The position numbers and the translations under genes are program-made. Below are positions 33,334 to 41,721 of a stretch of 64,000 bases of DNA, in pieces. Every line of letters begins with the position of its first letter. Position 1 is the stretch's first letter. The notes below the pieces were generated by a model. It searched no databases. It was not told the DNA's origin and saw only the letters and a list, made by a program, of their open reading frames with translations. The stretch is from contig NZ_WNDO01000002.1 in the NCBI RefSeq assembly GCF_009912395.1, positions 62,001 through 126,000 of the forward strand, in the 5' to 3' direction. Origin of the DNA: Luteibacter sp. (GTDB lineage: Bacteria > Pseudomonadota > Gammaproteobacteria > Xanthomonadales > Rhodanobacteraceae).

Positions 33334-34729
33334 CATCCGGTCCCGCGTCGTTCTCGCCTACGTGGCGGGGACCATCCTGAGCATTGCCCTGTCGGCTGGC
33401 GCGGGCTACGCCTTGTTGCAAAGCTCGACCTTTGCCAAAGCGGACGTTGGCGGACTGGCTGAGGATATGGCTCAACGGGTTCAGTTCGACCCATCGGGCC
33501 GGCCGGTGAGCCTTGCGATCGACGAGTGCAACCACCTGGCGTGGATTTATGACAGCCTCGGACGGGAGATTGGCTATCGGGTCGTCGACGAGTCAGGCAC
33601 GCCGGCCTTGGTGTCAGGCGACCAACATACGCTGTGGCCGACCGCGCCGGTGGTGACCATCGGACGACCTAAGTTTGCTTTCGAGCGCAACGGGGTTGCC
33701 TTCATCGGTGCAGCCGAGACGATCGTCCACGACGGGCGCACCTGGACGTTCCAATTGGTGGCAACGGACCGCCTCATGACCTTGATGCACCGTGTGGCGA
33801 TGCCCTTGATAGGTGGAGGCATTCTTGTCTTCAGTATGGTCTTGCTCTGTGCCTTCGCCTTCTTCGCGTTCATCACGTTGCGCTACACCCTGCGGCCACT
33901 CCACAGCGTGTCCGAGTCCGCGGCAGCGATTTCTCCCACCGCGCTGAATGCCCGCCTGAGCACCGTTGGGGTGCCCGCCGAAGTCGTGCCACTGGTGCGC
34001 AGTTTCAACCGTGCCTTGAGCCGTCTGGAAAGTGGCTACCGAGCCCAACAAGAGTTCTTGGGGCATGCCGCGCACGAGCTGAAAACGCCGCTGGCGCTCA
34101 TCCGAGCCCAAATTGAGCTGAGCGAGGAAGACAATCCTGGGCGTGCAGCACTCATTGGTGACGTGGATTACATGACCCGCCAAGTACAGCAGCTGTTGGC
34201 GCTGGCAGAGGCGAGCGAGGCGTACAACTACCACATCCTCGCCACCAATCTGGCCGACATCGTGCTGGACGCGATGCGATACCTGGACCGGATGAGCACG
34301 GATGCCGGCGTGAAAGTCAGCATCAGCGCAGCATGTGCCGATGTGTTCTGGATGGCCGATCGAAGTGCCTTCTTCACGCTGCTTAAGAATCTGCTGGAGA
34401 ACGCGATCCAGCATTCCCGTCCGCACGGCAAAGTGGATGTCGAGTTGCATGCGGATGCACTGACGATTAGAGACTACGGGCCGGGTGTGTCACCGCAACA
34501 CTTGCCGCTGCTATTTGACCGCTTTTGGCGCGGTACGCACCGACGGGATCAAGGGGCCGGACTGGGGTTGGCGATCTGCCGCAAGATCGCCGCCGTACAC
34601 GGGTGGACCCTGACGGCCGAGCCAGCAAGCCCTGGCCTTCGGCTTCGCATCGCACCCGAGGCTGATAAGTCCATCGATGCCATCGACACGCGTCTGAGTC
34701 GATTGCTCGACGGTGAGGTGTTCCCATGA
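33302..34729 (+). CDS. Sensor histidine kinase
   Basis: 475 aa from the ATG at 33302 (GAGAGG upstream) inside the end of the response regulator gene. It has an N-terminal membrane helix, a periplasmic sensor of about 120 residues, a second membrane helix (GGGILVFSMVLLCAFAFFAF) and a HAMP-like linker. The H-box is GHAAHELKTPLALI, the N-box NLLENAIQHS, and the G boxes DYGPGV and GAGLGLAICRK. It phosphorylates the paired regulator. The signal is unknown. Confidence 0.92.
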   Translation: MRFAKMLPLHSIRSRVVLAYVAGTILSIALSAGAGYALLQSSTFAKADVGGLAEDMAQRVQFDPSGRPVSLAIDECNHLAWIYDSLGREIGYRVVDESGTPALVSGDQHTLWPTAPVVTIGRPKFAFERNGVAFIGAAETIVHDGRTWTFQLVATDRLMTLMHRVAMPLIGGGILVFSMVLLCAFAFFAFITLRYTLRPLHSVSESAAAISPTALNARLSTVGVPAEVVPLVRSFNRALSRLESGYRAQQEFLGHAAHELKTPLALIRAQIELSEEDNPGRAALIGDVDYMTRQVQQLLALAEASEAYNYHILATNLADIVLDAMRYLDRMSTDAGVKVSISAACADVFWMADRSAFFTLLKNLLENAIQHSRPHGKVDVELHADALTIRDYGPGVSPQHLPLLFDRFWRGTHRRDQGAGLGLAICRKIAAVHGWTLTAEPASPGLRLRIAPEADKSIDAIDTRLSRLLDGEVFP

Positions 34730-35200
34730 GCACCGGAATGCGCTCGGTGAATCCTGTGTCCGCCCTTCCTGCCACGATTGAGGGGGGATGAAATGAGTCG
34801 CTTTGGGCGGATATTGGTCACGGGTGCCACGGGCGAGCTGGACCTCTGGTTCCTCGCGGTCAGCCGGTTGAGTCATCCGGTGACTCTCTTCGAGAACATT
34901 GGTCAGGTGTTCTGAGCACGTACAATTGGTGGAAGGGGAGTTGTTCGAGCGCTAGGCCCTGAAGACTGCGGTGAATGTAGGCACCGCAGGGCGGCCCCCG
35001 GCATCTGCACCGCCTTGGAGCCATCGTCGTGGCCCGCAATTGGAGAGTCCCGGTGATCGTGGGAGTCAGTTGGGGTGGACTGCTTCGCTATGCCGACGGG
35101 AGCAACGCGCCATTCCCCAAGCCAGTTGAGCCCTGATTAGAGTGCTGCGAGAGTCCGCCCGGGACGAGGGAAGAACGCTATGTCGGCGCAGCTTTGTCCC
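34730..35200. other. Stretch with remnants only
   Basis: 470 bp with a few very short frames. A 40-residue frame at 34794-34916 begins like an NAD(P)-binding fold (GRILVTGATGEL) and then diverges. A further frame around 35015-35140 shows VPVIVGVSWGGLLRY but has no start. These look like gene remains rather than functional genes. Confidence 0.5.
34794..34916 (+). pseudogene. Possible fragment of an NAD(P)-binding epimerase/reductase
   Basis: 40 codons, ATG preceded by GAGGGGGG and closely following the kinase. GRILVTGATGELD resembles the glycine-rich start of short-chain epimerases, but the frame ends after 40 residues (ENIGQVF). Too short to be an enzyme. Confidence 0.35.
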
Positions 35201-35848
35201 TCAATCCGAGGCAAGCGTAGCGCTGAATCGCAGTCCATCGAACAATAGTCCGAGGACCCGCTCGACATAGCCAGCGCCGTCCTCGCCTGTGGTTGTCACC
35301 AAGCTACCGATCGCCCGCAGAAGGTCGTACGCAACGATGCCGCTTCTTATTTGACCCGCTGCATATGCTGCATCCAAGAGTCCTCCAAGTGCTGGCTCGA
35401 ACTTTTCCCGAAAATACTCGGGAAGGCCCTCGAAGGCCGGGTCTCCAGAGTGCAAGGCGGCAGACAAGCCCCTCTTGGTAGCCATGAACACTGCATAGCG
35501 TCGGAGCCAAAGCGTCAGAGCATCAGCAGAAGTATGCTTCTGTAACAAAGCAGGGGCCTCTTCGGCACATGCATCGATCTCGCGGCGAAATACAGCTGCG
35601 ATCAGATCCGCGCGCTTAGGAAAGCGCCTGTAGAGCGTGCCTAAGCCCACTCCCGCCCGTGAGGCAATCTCGCGCACGGGTGCATCGACGCCAGACTCGA
35701 GGAAGACATCTTTGGCGGCTTGCAGGAGCGCGTCCTCATTGCGACGGGCATCTGCGCGCAGACCTCGCCCGGAACCGTCTACCTTGCCGTTGTCTTGCCG
35801 AATGGTTGTTGCCACGAGTTGGCCTAAAAAGGGTTGTATGTGGATCAT
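35201..35848 (-). CDS. TetR-family repressor
   Basis: Up to 215 aa. The ATG at 35848 has no ribosome site and abuts the operator; the GTG at 35815 is the likelier start. The N-terminal HTH is typical (ALLQAAKDVFLESGVDAPVR, EIASRAGVGLGTLYRRFPKR). The C-terminal ligand domain is of the SbtR-like kind (GLSAALHSGDPAFEGLPEYF). It is divergent from a hydrolase gene 53 bp away across a perfect palindrome, so it very probably represses both. Confidence 0.9.
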   Translation of the reverse strand: MIHIQPFLGQLVATTIRQDNGKVDGSGRGLRADARRNEDALLQAAKDVFLESGVDAPVREIASRAGVGLGTLYRRFPKRADLIAAVFRREIDACAEEAPALLQKHTSADALTLWLRRYAVFMATKRGLSAALHSGDPAFEGLPEYFREKFEPALGGLLDAAYAAGQIRSGIVAYDLLRAIGSLVTTTGEDGAGYVERVLGLLFDGLRFSATLASD

Positions 35849-35851
35849 TGT

Positions 35852-35870
35852 TCCGTTTATATTAAACGGA
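35852..35870. promoter_or_regulatory. Operator of the TetR-family repressor
   Basis: TCCGTTTA-TAT-TAAACGGA, a 19-bp palindrome with perfect 8-bp arms in the middle of the short gap between the divergent tetR-like and hydrolase genes. TATATTAAAC inside it could also be a -10 element, so binding would block transcription. Confidence 0.8.
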
Positions 35871-35901
35871 TCGATGTTCCACTTTACATGGGAGACCTCT
35901 T

Positions 35902-36867
35902 GTGAACAACCTCATCAACAAGGCTCACGCCTTGCCCGCTCGCGACGCAGTCCAAACCATCTCGATCAGCCCTGTGGTGCTCGCCGCTCCGTCGCGGGGG
36001 ATGCCGATAGAAATGCGAATCACCCTTCCTGCCGAAGGGCACAACATCCCCGTCATCCTGCTATCCCATGGCGACGGTCCATCACTCTATCTGCCCTCAA
36101 AGGATGGATATGGCCCGCTGGTCAATTTCTACGCTGAGCAAGGCTTCGCTGTCATCCAGCCGACGCATGCCAACTCCAAGGTCGCAGGGCTTCCTCGAGA
36201 TCGTGAGGGAGCACCATTGTTTTGGAGGCATCGCATCGAAGAGATGAAACTGATCCTCGACAACCTGGGTGCCATTGAGCGTGCGACCCCGATCCTTCAG
36301 GGGCGATTGGACCATGGGCGTATCGCCGTTGTTGGCCATTCAATGGGAGGGCAGACTGCCGGAATGCTGCTGGGCGCGCGCCTTAGCGATCCCCGCAGAT
36401 CGAGCGACGTGGATGTCAACCTACTGGAACCGCGCATCAAGGCTGGCGTGCTTCTGGCACCTCCTGGCAACGGCGGAGATGAGTTGAGCGACTTCGCGCG
36501 TGAGAATTTTTCTGAGTTGAGCCCGGACTATTCCTATCTGACTACACCAAGTCTGCTGGTAGTTGGCGACGCTGACGTGAACCCCTTCATGACAGTGCGA
36601 GGACCCGAGTGGTACACCGCAGCCTTTCGGGAGGGACCCGGCTGCGGCAGCATGCTTACTCTGGTGGGCGGCATGCACGGCTTGGGCGGCATAGCAGGAT
36701 ATGACGCCAAGGAAACAGGCGACGAAGATCCGGATCGACTCGCCACGGTCCAGCGCATGACAGCGGCCTACCTACGCACGGCTCTGTACGAAAACGATGC
36801 CTCGTGGACCGAAGCGTGCAACGCATTGACGGGATGCCGAGATATGGCTTTTGTAGAGACCAAATAG
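35902..36867 (+). CDS. Alpha/beta hydrolase (dienelactone hydrolase/PAF-acetylhydrolase-like)
   Basis: 321 aa. Oxyanion region VILLSHGDGPSLY, nucleophile elbow GHSMGG, acidic residue in LLVVGDADVNPF, and catalytic His in GGMHGLGG. It hydrolyses an ester or lactone of unknown identity in the cytoplasm, with no signal peptide. It is divergent from a TetR repressor that likely responds to its substrate or product. Confidence 0.87.
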   Translation: MNNLINKAHALPARDAVQTISISPVVLAAPSRGMPIEMRITLPAEGHNIPVILLSHGDGPSLYLPSKDGYGPLVNFYAEQGFAVIQPTHANSKVAGLPRDREGAPLFWRHRIEEMKLILDNLGAIERATPILQGRLDHGRIAVVGHSMGGQTAGMLLGARLSDPRRSSDVDVNLLEPRIKAGVLLAPPGNGGDELSDFARENFSELSPDYSYLTTPSLLVVGDADVNPFMTVRGPEWYTAAFREGPGCGSMLTLVGGMHGLGGIAGYDAKETGDEDPDRLATVQRMTAAYLRTALYENDASWTEACNALTGCRDMAFVETK

Positions 36868-36950
36868 AAGAGGTTCTACTTCGATTTTTTTGGGGGGCGG
36901 GGGGCACTTTTAGTAAGGCCCGTACTGGGCCACTCCTAAGGATTTTTTTT

Positions 36951-37130
36951 GTGAACTGCCTCAAGCCCCCGCCTCGGGAACTCACTGCCAGTCGGCTGCA
37001 AGGCAGGGGCGTCTTCGTCACCGGGGCATCCAGCGGGATCGGCGAGTCCACAGTCCCGTTGTTCGCACGCGAAGAGGCGACCGTGATTGCAGCCGCTCGG
37101 AGAGCCGAGCGCGACCCGTTCAAAGGCTTG
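36951..37130 (+). pseudogene. Fragment of a short-chain dehydrogenase
   Basis: About 60 codons from a GTG at 36951: LQGRGVFVTGASSGIGESTV carries the TGxxxGxG cofactor motif, followed by ATVIAAARRAER. After about 37130 the homology stops although the frame stays open. Only the N-terminal cofactor half survives, just outside the prophage attachment site. Confidence 0.65.
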
Positions 37131-37245
37131 GCCCAGAACATACCCGATGTGGGCCGTGCGGAGTCGGGCGGCATCGGCGCGTTCGCCCCGCAGGCTAATC
37201 ACGAGATAGCGGCGGCCAAGGGAGGCTCGCAGAAAGCCGGGCACG

Positions 37246-37268
37246 AAAAAGCGGACATGAAGTCCGCT
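37246..37268 (-). terminator. Terminator downstream of the ssrA-type 3' end
   Basis: Minus-strand stem GCGGAC/GTCCGC with loop TTCAT followed by TTTTT. It lies about 110 nt beyond the 3' end of the tmRNA-like fragment and probably terminated the original RNA gene. It resembles the terminator at 24811. Confidence 0.7.
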
Positions 37269-37377
37269 TGGTCGGTGCAGCAGCAAAGGCTTTGGCACGT
37301 GATACCTCGCGTGATACCCGAAGGAATCAACCGAGGCCCGGCCATTTTCCCCGATGAACTGGGGAGATGGACCAGAT

Positions 37378-37405
37378 TGGTGGAGGTGGCGGGAGTCGAA
37401 CCCGC
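37378..37405 (-). repeat. Prophage attachment site: 3' end of tmRNA (ssrA)-like gene
   Basis: Read leftward: T-arm GCGGG-TTCGACT-CCCGC, acceptor strand CACCTCC, A, then CCA. Only the last 28 nt of an RNA gene are present; the sequence to the right is the end of the integrase gene. The matching 5' acceptor GGAGGTG is absent, so this is a displaced copy. The form CCCGCCACCTCCACCA fits the 3' end of tmRNA, a very common integration target. An intact ssrA is expected at the right end of the prophage, outside the window. Confidence 0.75.
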
Positions 37406-37421
37406 GCACCACGTAAGCGGA

Positions 37422-38609
37422 TCAGCCACTTGCCGCCTGATCCGGCCCATTTCCGGCCCAAACGGTCGCAACCTTCTGCCCTGCATCCGGCGCCACCGAC
37501 GGTATCCAGCGACCGTACACCTTCACGATCATCGTCCAGTCCTTGTGACCCATCATGCTGGACACCCACACCGGATTCTCGCCAGCGCTCAGTAGCGTCG
37601 AGGCGAAGGTGTGGCGCGTCTGGTAGGGGTAGCGGTAGCGAACGCCGGCACGCTTCAGTGCGGGCGTCCAGGCGGTCTTGCGGATGGGGCCGTCGTGCAG
37701 CCACGGTTCGCCTGTACGGGGATTGTGGAACACCTCTTCGCCCGCGAGCTGCGTGTGCGCACGCTGAGCCACCAGTGCATCGTAAGCCGGCTGCAGGAGG
37801 GTGACGGTGCGGCGCCCGGCGCGGGTCTTCGGACCCTTCACCTTACGGCGGACCTTCGCGCGGCGAATGGTGAGCGTGCGGCCGACCAAGTCGACGTCTT
37901 CCCAGCGCAGAGCGATCAGCTCGCTGGTGCGAAGGCCCGTCCAGAACGCGAACTGGAAGAGGTTGCGGATCTGCCCTTCGCATGAGGCGAGGATGGACTT
38001 CACCTCATCCGGCGAGAAAGGGTCGATATCGTCGTCCTCCTTCGGAGGCTCGACCTTGCGGGGCGTCCAGTCGCGCAGCGGGTTCCGCTCGATCACCTCG
38101 TCCTCGAGCGCCGCGGCGTACATCCCCCGCAGCGGCAGCAGCAGGTTCCGGATCCTCTTCAGCCCGCAGGTCTGATTGGCCACCCACTCCTTCAACATTG
38201 CCCGGGTGAGCTCCGTGAGCCGTAGCTCGCCGAACTCCGGGATCCACACGTTCTCGATCGCGAGGCCGTAATCGCGGTGTGTGGAGTGCTCCAGCTGGCT
38301 GGCCATGCCGGCATGCCATCGGCGCAAGGCCGAGCCGATATCCTGCGCCGCACCTGGTGACTTGGCCAGGGTGACGGCGCGCGGGCTATCCGGAAAATAC
38401 TTGGCGTACTCGAATGTGCCGCGGCCGATCTCCGTCAGGATCTCGGCGCGCAGGTGCTCTGCCAGCTTCAGGTTCGCCTTGGTCGGCGGAAGCTTCAATC
38501 GCTCCCGGCAGCGGATGCCACGATACGCGAAATCGACGAGGATGCTGCTCTCGCTCTCCTTCCTGACACCGCTCGGCTTGCCGCCGCCAGCGTTTGACCC
38601 TCGACCCAT
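37422..38609 (-). CDS. int: Tyrosine-recombinase integrase
   Basis: 395 aa from the ATG at 38609, preceded by GGAGGG. It has an N-terminal arm-binding domain (FEYAKYFPDSPRAVTLA), a core-binding SAM-like domain and a C-terminal catalytic domain. Catalytic residues are Arg in TGLRTSELIAL, YQTRHTFAS, His in MMGHKDW and Tyr in VKVYGRW. It integrates and excises the phage at the adjacent ssrA-like 3' end. It ends 17 bp from the attachment sequence, as usual. Confidence 0.95.
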   Translation of the reverse strand: MGRGSNAGGGKPSGVRKESESSILVDFAYRGIRCRERLKLPPTKANLKLAEHLRAEILTEIGRGTFEYAKYFPDSPRAVTLAKSPGAAQDIGSALRRWHAGMASQLEHSTHRDYGLAIENVWIPEFGELRLTELTRAMLKEWVANQTCGLKRIRNLLLPLRGMYAAALEDEVIERNPLRDWTPRKVEPPKEDDDIDPFSPDEVKSILASCEGQIRNLFQFAFWTGLRTSELIALRWEDVDLVGRTLTIRRAKVRRKVKGPKTRAGRRTVTLLQPAYDALVAQRAHTQLAGEEVFHNPRTGEPWLHDGPIRKTAWTPALKRAGVRYRYPYQTRHTFASTLLSAGENPVWVSSMMGHKDWTMIVKVYGRWIPSVAPDAGQKVATVWAGNGPDQAASG

Positions 38610-38767
38610 TTCCCGTAACCCTCCGGCGATATCAGCACGCGGCCATCCGGTGCCTTGCACCAGACGAGGCCTTGTAGCCACACGCCTTTCTTGATCTTCG
38701 CGCGCACGGCCTCCGGTGAGTACCCGGAATCAGCCGAGAATTTCTCTATCGTGACGTAAGGAAGCAC
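38495..38767 (-). CDS. xis: Excisionase-like DNA-binding protein
   Basis: 90 aa, overlapping the start of int by about 115 bp in another frame. The winged-helix excisionase pattern is clear in the first 58 residues: IEKFSADSGYSPEAVRAKIK, VWLQGLVWCKAPDGRVLIS, and GYGKWVEGQ. The Ser/Arg/Ala-rich tail may be non-conserved. It directs the integrase towards excision. Confidence 0.82.
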   Translation of the reverse strand: MLPYVTIEKFSADSGYSPEAVRAKIKKGVWLQGLVWCKAPDGRVLISPEGYGKWVEGQTLAAASRAVSGRRARAASSSISRIVASAAGSD

Positions 38768-38797
38768 TGTTCGTTAACCCTCAACAACCCTCGAACA

Positions 38798-39220
38798 TCA
38801 GCCCTCCGTGCGCCGTGTGACCGGCACGTCGATGTCGATTGGGGCCGGTTCGGGCTCCGAATCAGGGAGGTGCGCCATGGCGGCCTCGATATCGCCGGCG
38901 GCGAGGCGGAGCCTGTAGTGAGCGAGGACGGTCTTCTTCCACCCGCGGCCAAGCTTCTCATCCGCCGCGTGCTTGCGCTTGTAGTGCACGGTCACCGTGT
39001 GGCCGCTGGGCTTCTTGTCGGGGAAGCGCTTTTCCCAGTACGTCAGGCCGTGATACGCGCGGCATGGCTCGCCGATGACCGCTCCGCATTCAGCGCACGC
39101 AACGGCAATCACGCAGAGATCCGTGAGCATGTAACGGCCGCGCTCGCTGGGCACCTTCACGAAGGCGAGGTTCCCCACGGCGTGATAGGCGGTGAGGCCA
39201 ATGTTGAGCGAAGCCGTCAT
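38798..39220 (-). CDS. Phage zinc-binding protein
   Basis: 140 aa with CAECGAVIGEPCRAYHG followed by HTVTVHYKRKHAADEKL, the C-x2-C...C...H...H pattern of small phage zinc fingers fused to a helical tail. It is the last gene of the leftward early operon before xis/int. Function unknown. Confidence 0.65.
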   Translation of the reverse strand: MTASLNIGLTAYHAVGNLAFVKVPSERGRYMLTDLCVIAVACAECGAVIGEPCRAYHGLTYWEKRFPDKKPSGHTVTVHYKRKHAADEKLGRGWKKTVLAHYRLRLAAGDIEAAMAHLPDSEPEPAPIDIDVPVTRRTEG

Positions 39221-39435
39221 TTCAGAACCACGATGTGGAGGTGCTTCGGTCTTGCGGGTTCCATATGCTCCGAGGACACACGGGTCAGCACGCCACCGCT
39301 GTGCCTGACGTCGTAGAGCACCTTGCCCTGGCCGGCGATGACCGTGAACGTGATGGCAGCTACGGTGCCGCGCACGCCGGCCGCGCGCACATCGTCGTTG
39401 AGTTGGAAGCGGCTGGGGATGGCTCGCTTACCCAT
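39217..39435 (-). CDS. Small phage protein
   Basis: 72 aa from the ATG at 39435; the stop overlaps the next start (ATGA). It looks like a small beta barrel (VRAAGVRGTVAAITFTVIAG, GKVLYDVRHSGGVL). No recognised domain. Confidence 0.55.
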   Translation of the reverse strand: MGKRAIPSRFQLNDDVRAAGVRGTVAAITFTVIAGQGKVLYDVRHSGGVLTRVSSEHMEPARPKHLHIVVLK

Positions 39436-40444
39436 GGCTGCCCACCGGGAATCCGTCGTGGTGCATGCCATCCAGAAGGCGGCCGGCCTTCTTCTTGCCC
39501 ACGGGCGCCATTTCGGTTTCGCCGTCGTTTGCCGGTTCTGGCACGCGGAAGTCGGGTATGTCGGACATGCCGCTGCGGTAGATGAACATCCTTCCGCTAT
39601 GGCGACCGTCGTCCGGCGCCCAGGCACCCCACTGCTTGAACAAGAAAGGCACGCCCGCGGCCGCGCATTGATCGCGAAGCGATCGCACCCAGTCCGGATG
39701 CATGGGCCTCGCGCCGGGACCGCTCTCACCCCCGACGATTACCCAGTCCAGGCGCGAGGTGTCGCCGTAGCGTAACGCCGTGGCATCCACGACCGGATCG
39801 ATGCTGTCGTTCCACGAGGGAACTCCCTGGCCGATGCCGCAGGCCTGCTCAAGGTCGACGTGGCCGAGCAGGGGCTCCACGCTGAGGAACCGCACAGCCG
39901 CCGGCATCGCCAGCAGCTTTTGAATGTCGCGGTCGGCCTCGACCTGGTTGCATATCGTGGCGCCGAGCCAGACGTTTGCCGGCGGTGTGCCCTTCAGCCA
40001 CGAGTCGGAAAAATCCCATTCGTCGAAATAGCGTGCGTGCCACCGCCGCTGATCTTCGATCAAGCGCGCAGCGTTGCCGATGCGCTTCGTCAGGATCAGC
40101 CAGTCGAGGTTCGGCGTCTTGAGGATGAGTTCGAACAGGTCGCGTCGCCAGAGCGGATCCACTTCGTTGTCGAACACGTCCGCGAGCGAGGCGCAGAACA
40201 CGCGCCGGCGCCGGCCGTGCTTGGCGAAGAATGCCTCGTGCTCGCGGTTCCAGCGCAAGGGCAGATTCCAGTTCGCCGGCGAGGTACGGCGGCGAGCCTG
40301 GCCAGTGCCCCACGTGATGCCCAAGGCGCGAGCCGGCGTGCTGACGGCGGCATAGCAGTGGTCACAGGCGGGCGACACCCGGGTGCAACCGATCCACGGG
40401 TTGAACGTGGCATCGGCCCACTCGATGGCGGTGTGGTCAGCCAT
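39428..40444 (-). CDS. Phage Gp37/Gp68 family protein (DUF5131), radical-SAM-like cysteine cluster
   Basis: 338 aa. The N terminus IEWADATFNPWIGCTRVSPA-CDHCYA holds three cysteines in the arrangement C-x7-C-x2-C. LDWLILTKR and LDWVIVGGESGPGARPM are further DUF5131 hallmarks. The family is distantly related to radical-SAM proteins and widespread in phages. The substrate is unknown; DNA-base or RNA modification has been suggested for relatives. Confidence 0.88.
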   Translation of the reverse strand: MADHTAIEWADATFNPWIGCTRVSPACDHCYAAVSTPARALGITWGTGQARRRTSPANWNLPLRWNREHEAFFAKHGRRRRVFCASLADVFDNEVDPLWRRDLFELILKTPNLDWLILTKRIGNAARLIEDQRRWHARYFDEWDFSDSWLKGTPPANVWLGATICNQVEADRDIQKLLAMPAAVRFLSVEPLLGHVDLEQACGIGQGVPSWNDSIDPVVDATALRYGDTSRLDWVIVGGESGPGARPMHPDWVRSLRDQCAAAGVPFLFKQWGAWAPDDGRHSGRMFIYRSGMSDIPDFRVPEPANDGETEMAPVGKKKAGRLLDGMHHDGFPVGSHG

Positions 40445-40709
40445 TCGATTCGTCCTGCGGAACCTCCTGCAGGCCGCGGAACGGGCCGGCCAGCAGCAGG
40501 GAGTCCTTGAACCGCTCCGGGTCCAGTTCGTTATCCACGGTCATGCCGTAGACCTTGCCGTTGATGACGACGAGCGGGACCTCGAAATCCGGGTGCTCGG
40601 TATCCGTGCCGATGTAGAACCCATCGGTCGCCAGCATGGTGCGCACTTGCGGCTGCACCAGGTCGATCACTTCGGCCTGGCCAATCAGGATCGGGTTGCG
40701 CTTATCCAT
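40437..40709 (-). CDS. Small phage protein
   Basis: 90 aa. LVVINGKVYGMTVDNELDPE is the most ordered stretch. The start overlaps the upstream gene and the stop overlaps the DUF5131 start, so it is part of the coupled early operon. No recognised domain. Confidence 0.55.
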   Translation of the reverse strand: MDKRNPILIGQAEVIDLVQPQVRTMLATDGFYIGTDTEHPDFEVPLVVINGKVYGMTVDNELDPERFKDSLLLAGPFRGLQEVPQDESNG

Positions 40710-41076
40710 GGGATGCCTCCAAGTTCTTCAAGGTTTTAACTTCGTCGGGATTCTCGTCGCGCCACTGCTGCCAGCTTTCGTGGGTCAGCTTGTGGCGCAC
40801 CCATTCGGGGACATCGGGAGTGGGATCGAATGGCTTTCGCCGGCTGTAGCATCGCGAGCACAGCTGGGAGCAATCGCGTTTCGCGCCGGCGGGGATCAGG
40901 TGCTTTCCGCAGAAGAACAGGCCGCAGCCGTGTTGACCGCCGTATGGGTCACCGCCGCACACGTGGGACAAGCCGCGGTCGATTTCCTCCCCACAACCTG
41001 GGTGGTCGCACGTTGCCGGAACGCCGTAGCCGATATCCCGGTTCCAGTTCTCGTCGTAGCCAATAGACCAGCCCAT
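40702..41076 (-). CDS. Cysteine-rich phage zinc protein
   Basis: 124 aa from the ATG at 41076, which shares bases with the upstream stop (TGATG). Multiple Cys/His pairs (CDHPGCGEEIDRG, HVCGGDPYGGQHGCGLFFCG, CSQLCSRCY) suggest two or three bound zinc ions. It begins MGWSIGYDENWNRDIGYGVP, a common opening in phage early proteins. Function unknown. Confidence 0.6.
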   Translation of the reverse strand: MGWSIGYDENWNRDIGYGVPATCDHPGCGEEIDRGLSHVCGGDPYGGQHGCGLFFCGKHLIPAGAKRDCSQLCSRCYSRRKPFDPTPDVPEWVRHKLTHESWQQWRDENPDEVKTLKNLEASHG

Positions 41077-41387
41077 CACTCCATCCCCTCGCTACCTACA
41101 TCATAAGTATCCGCGGGACGGGCGAGCACAATGCCGGCCGCGGCGAGAAGCCTGCCGCCCGGGCTCGACATCAAGCCCCCAAGGATCGCTGCATCCCTCT
41201 TCGCGCGCTCCAGGCGCCGCTCCTTTTCTTCCGGTGGAAGCCGTTTCCACTGCTCGGCAATGAGTTGCTGCTTGCGGGACTCGGCTTCTTCCGCTCGACG
41301 GGCAGCCTCGGCTTCCCGCTTCAGGTTTGCCTCGATAGCCTGCGTAATGCGCTGTTCGCGCGTGCCGCGACGCCTGGCCTCACCCAT
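41076..41387 (-). CDS. Phage coiled-coil protein
   Basis: 103 aa from the ATG at 41387 (GGAGAC upstream). Residues 10-75 are a charged helix rich in Arg, Glu and Ala (ANLKREAEAARRAEEAESRK), probably a coiled coil; the C-terminal part is Gly/Leu-rich. Function unknown. Confidence 0.55.
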   Translation of the reverse strand: MGEARRRGTREQRITQAIEANLKREAEAARRAEEAESRKQQLIAEQWKRLPPEEKERRLERAKRDAAILGGLMSSPGGRLLAAAGIVLARPADTYDVGSEGME

Positions 41388-41721
41388 GGGAAGTCTCCAG
41401 TGTGAAGCCGATCTTGGTATTTGGATCACCTTCGAAGATGGGAAGAACGGGGACGTTCGCAGACCAGTTCTTGGCCGTCGCTGGGTCGCTCGTCTCGGCG
41501 GTGTAGTCCGCCATCCGCCAGCCGATCAGCCGACGGCCATCGCCGTTGGCCTGTTGGGCGGCTTCGATTCGCGACGCATGCTCATCAAGCGCACGCGTCA
41601 GCCTATCGACGGATTCAGAGATCGAATAGGAGGCCTGCTGCATGTCCTCGGCGGCCCTCGCCATACAATGGCCAGCGGACTGCACCTGTTCCGCGCCAAG
41701 CAGTGTGACGTAGTCAGCCAC
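41380..41721 (-). CDS. Small phage protein
   Basis: 113 aa. A helical N-terminal half (MARAAEDMQQASYSISESVD, RLTRALDEHASRIEAAQQ) precedes a shorter beta-rich tail. This type is frequent in Pseudomonas and Xanthomonas phage early regions; function unknown. It overlaps both neighbours. Confidence 0.55.
   Translation of the reverse strand: MADYVTLLGAEQVQSAGHCMARAAEDMQQASYSISESVDRLTRALDEHASRIEAAQQANGDGRRLIGWRMADYTAETSDPATAKNWSANVPVLPIFEGDPNTKIGFTLETSHG

Noticed and set aside
36885-36950. Terminator after the hydrolase gene (GGCCC/GGGCC with later T-run)
   Set aside because: The T-run starts about 12 nt after the stem, and a G-run precedes it, so the hairpin does not fit an intrinsic terminator well.
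37378-37470. A complete tRNA gene next to the integrase
   Set aside because: The T-arm and acceptor 3' strand are present, but no matching 5' acceptor, D-arm or anticodon arm is found within 100 nt; that DNA encodes the integrase end.
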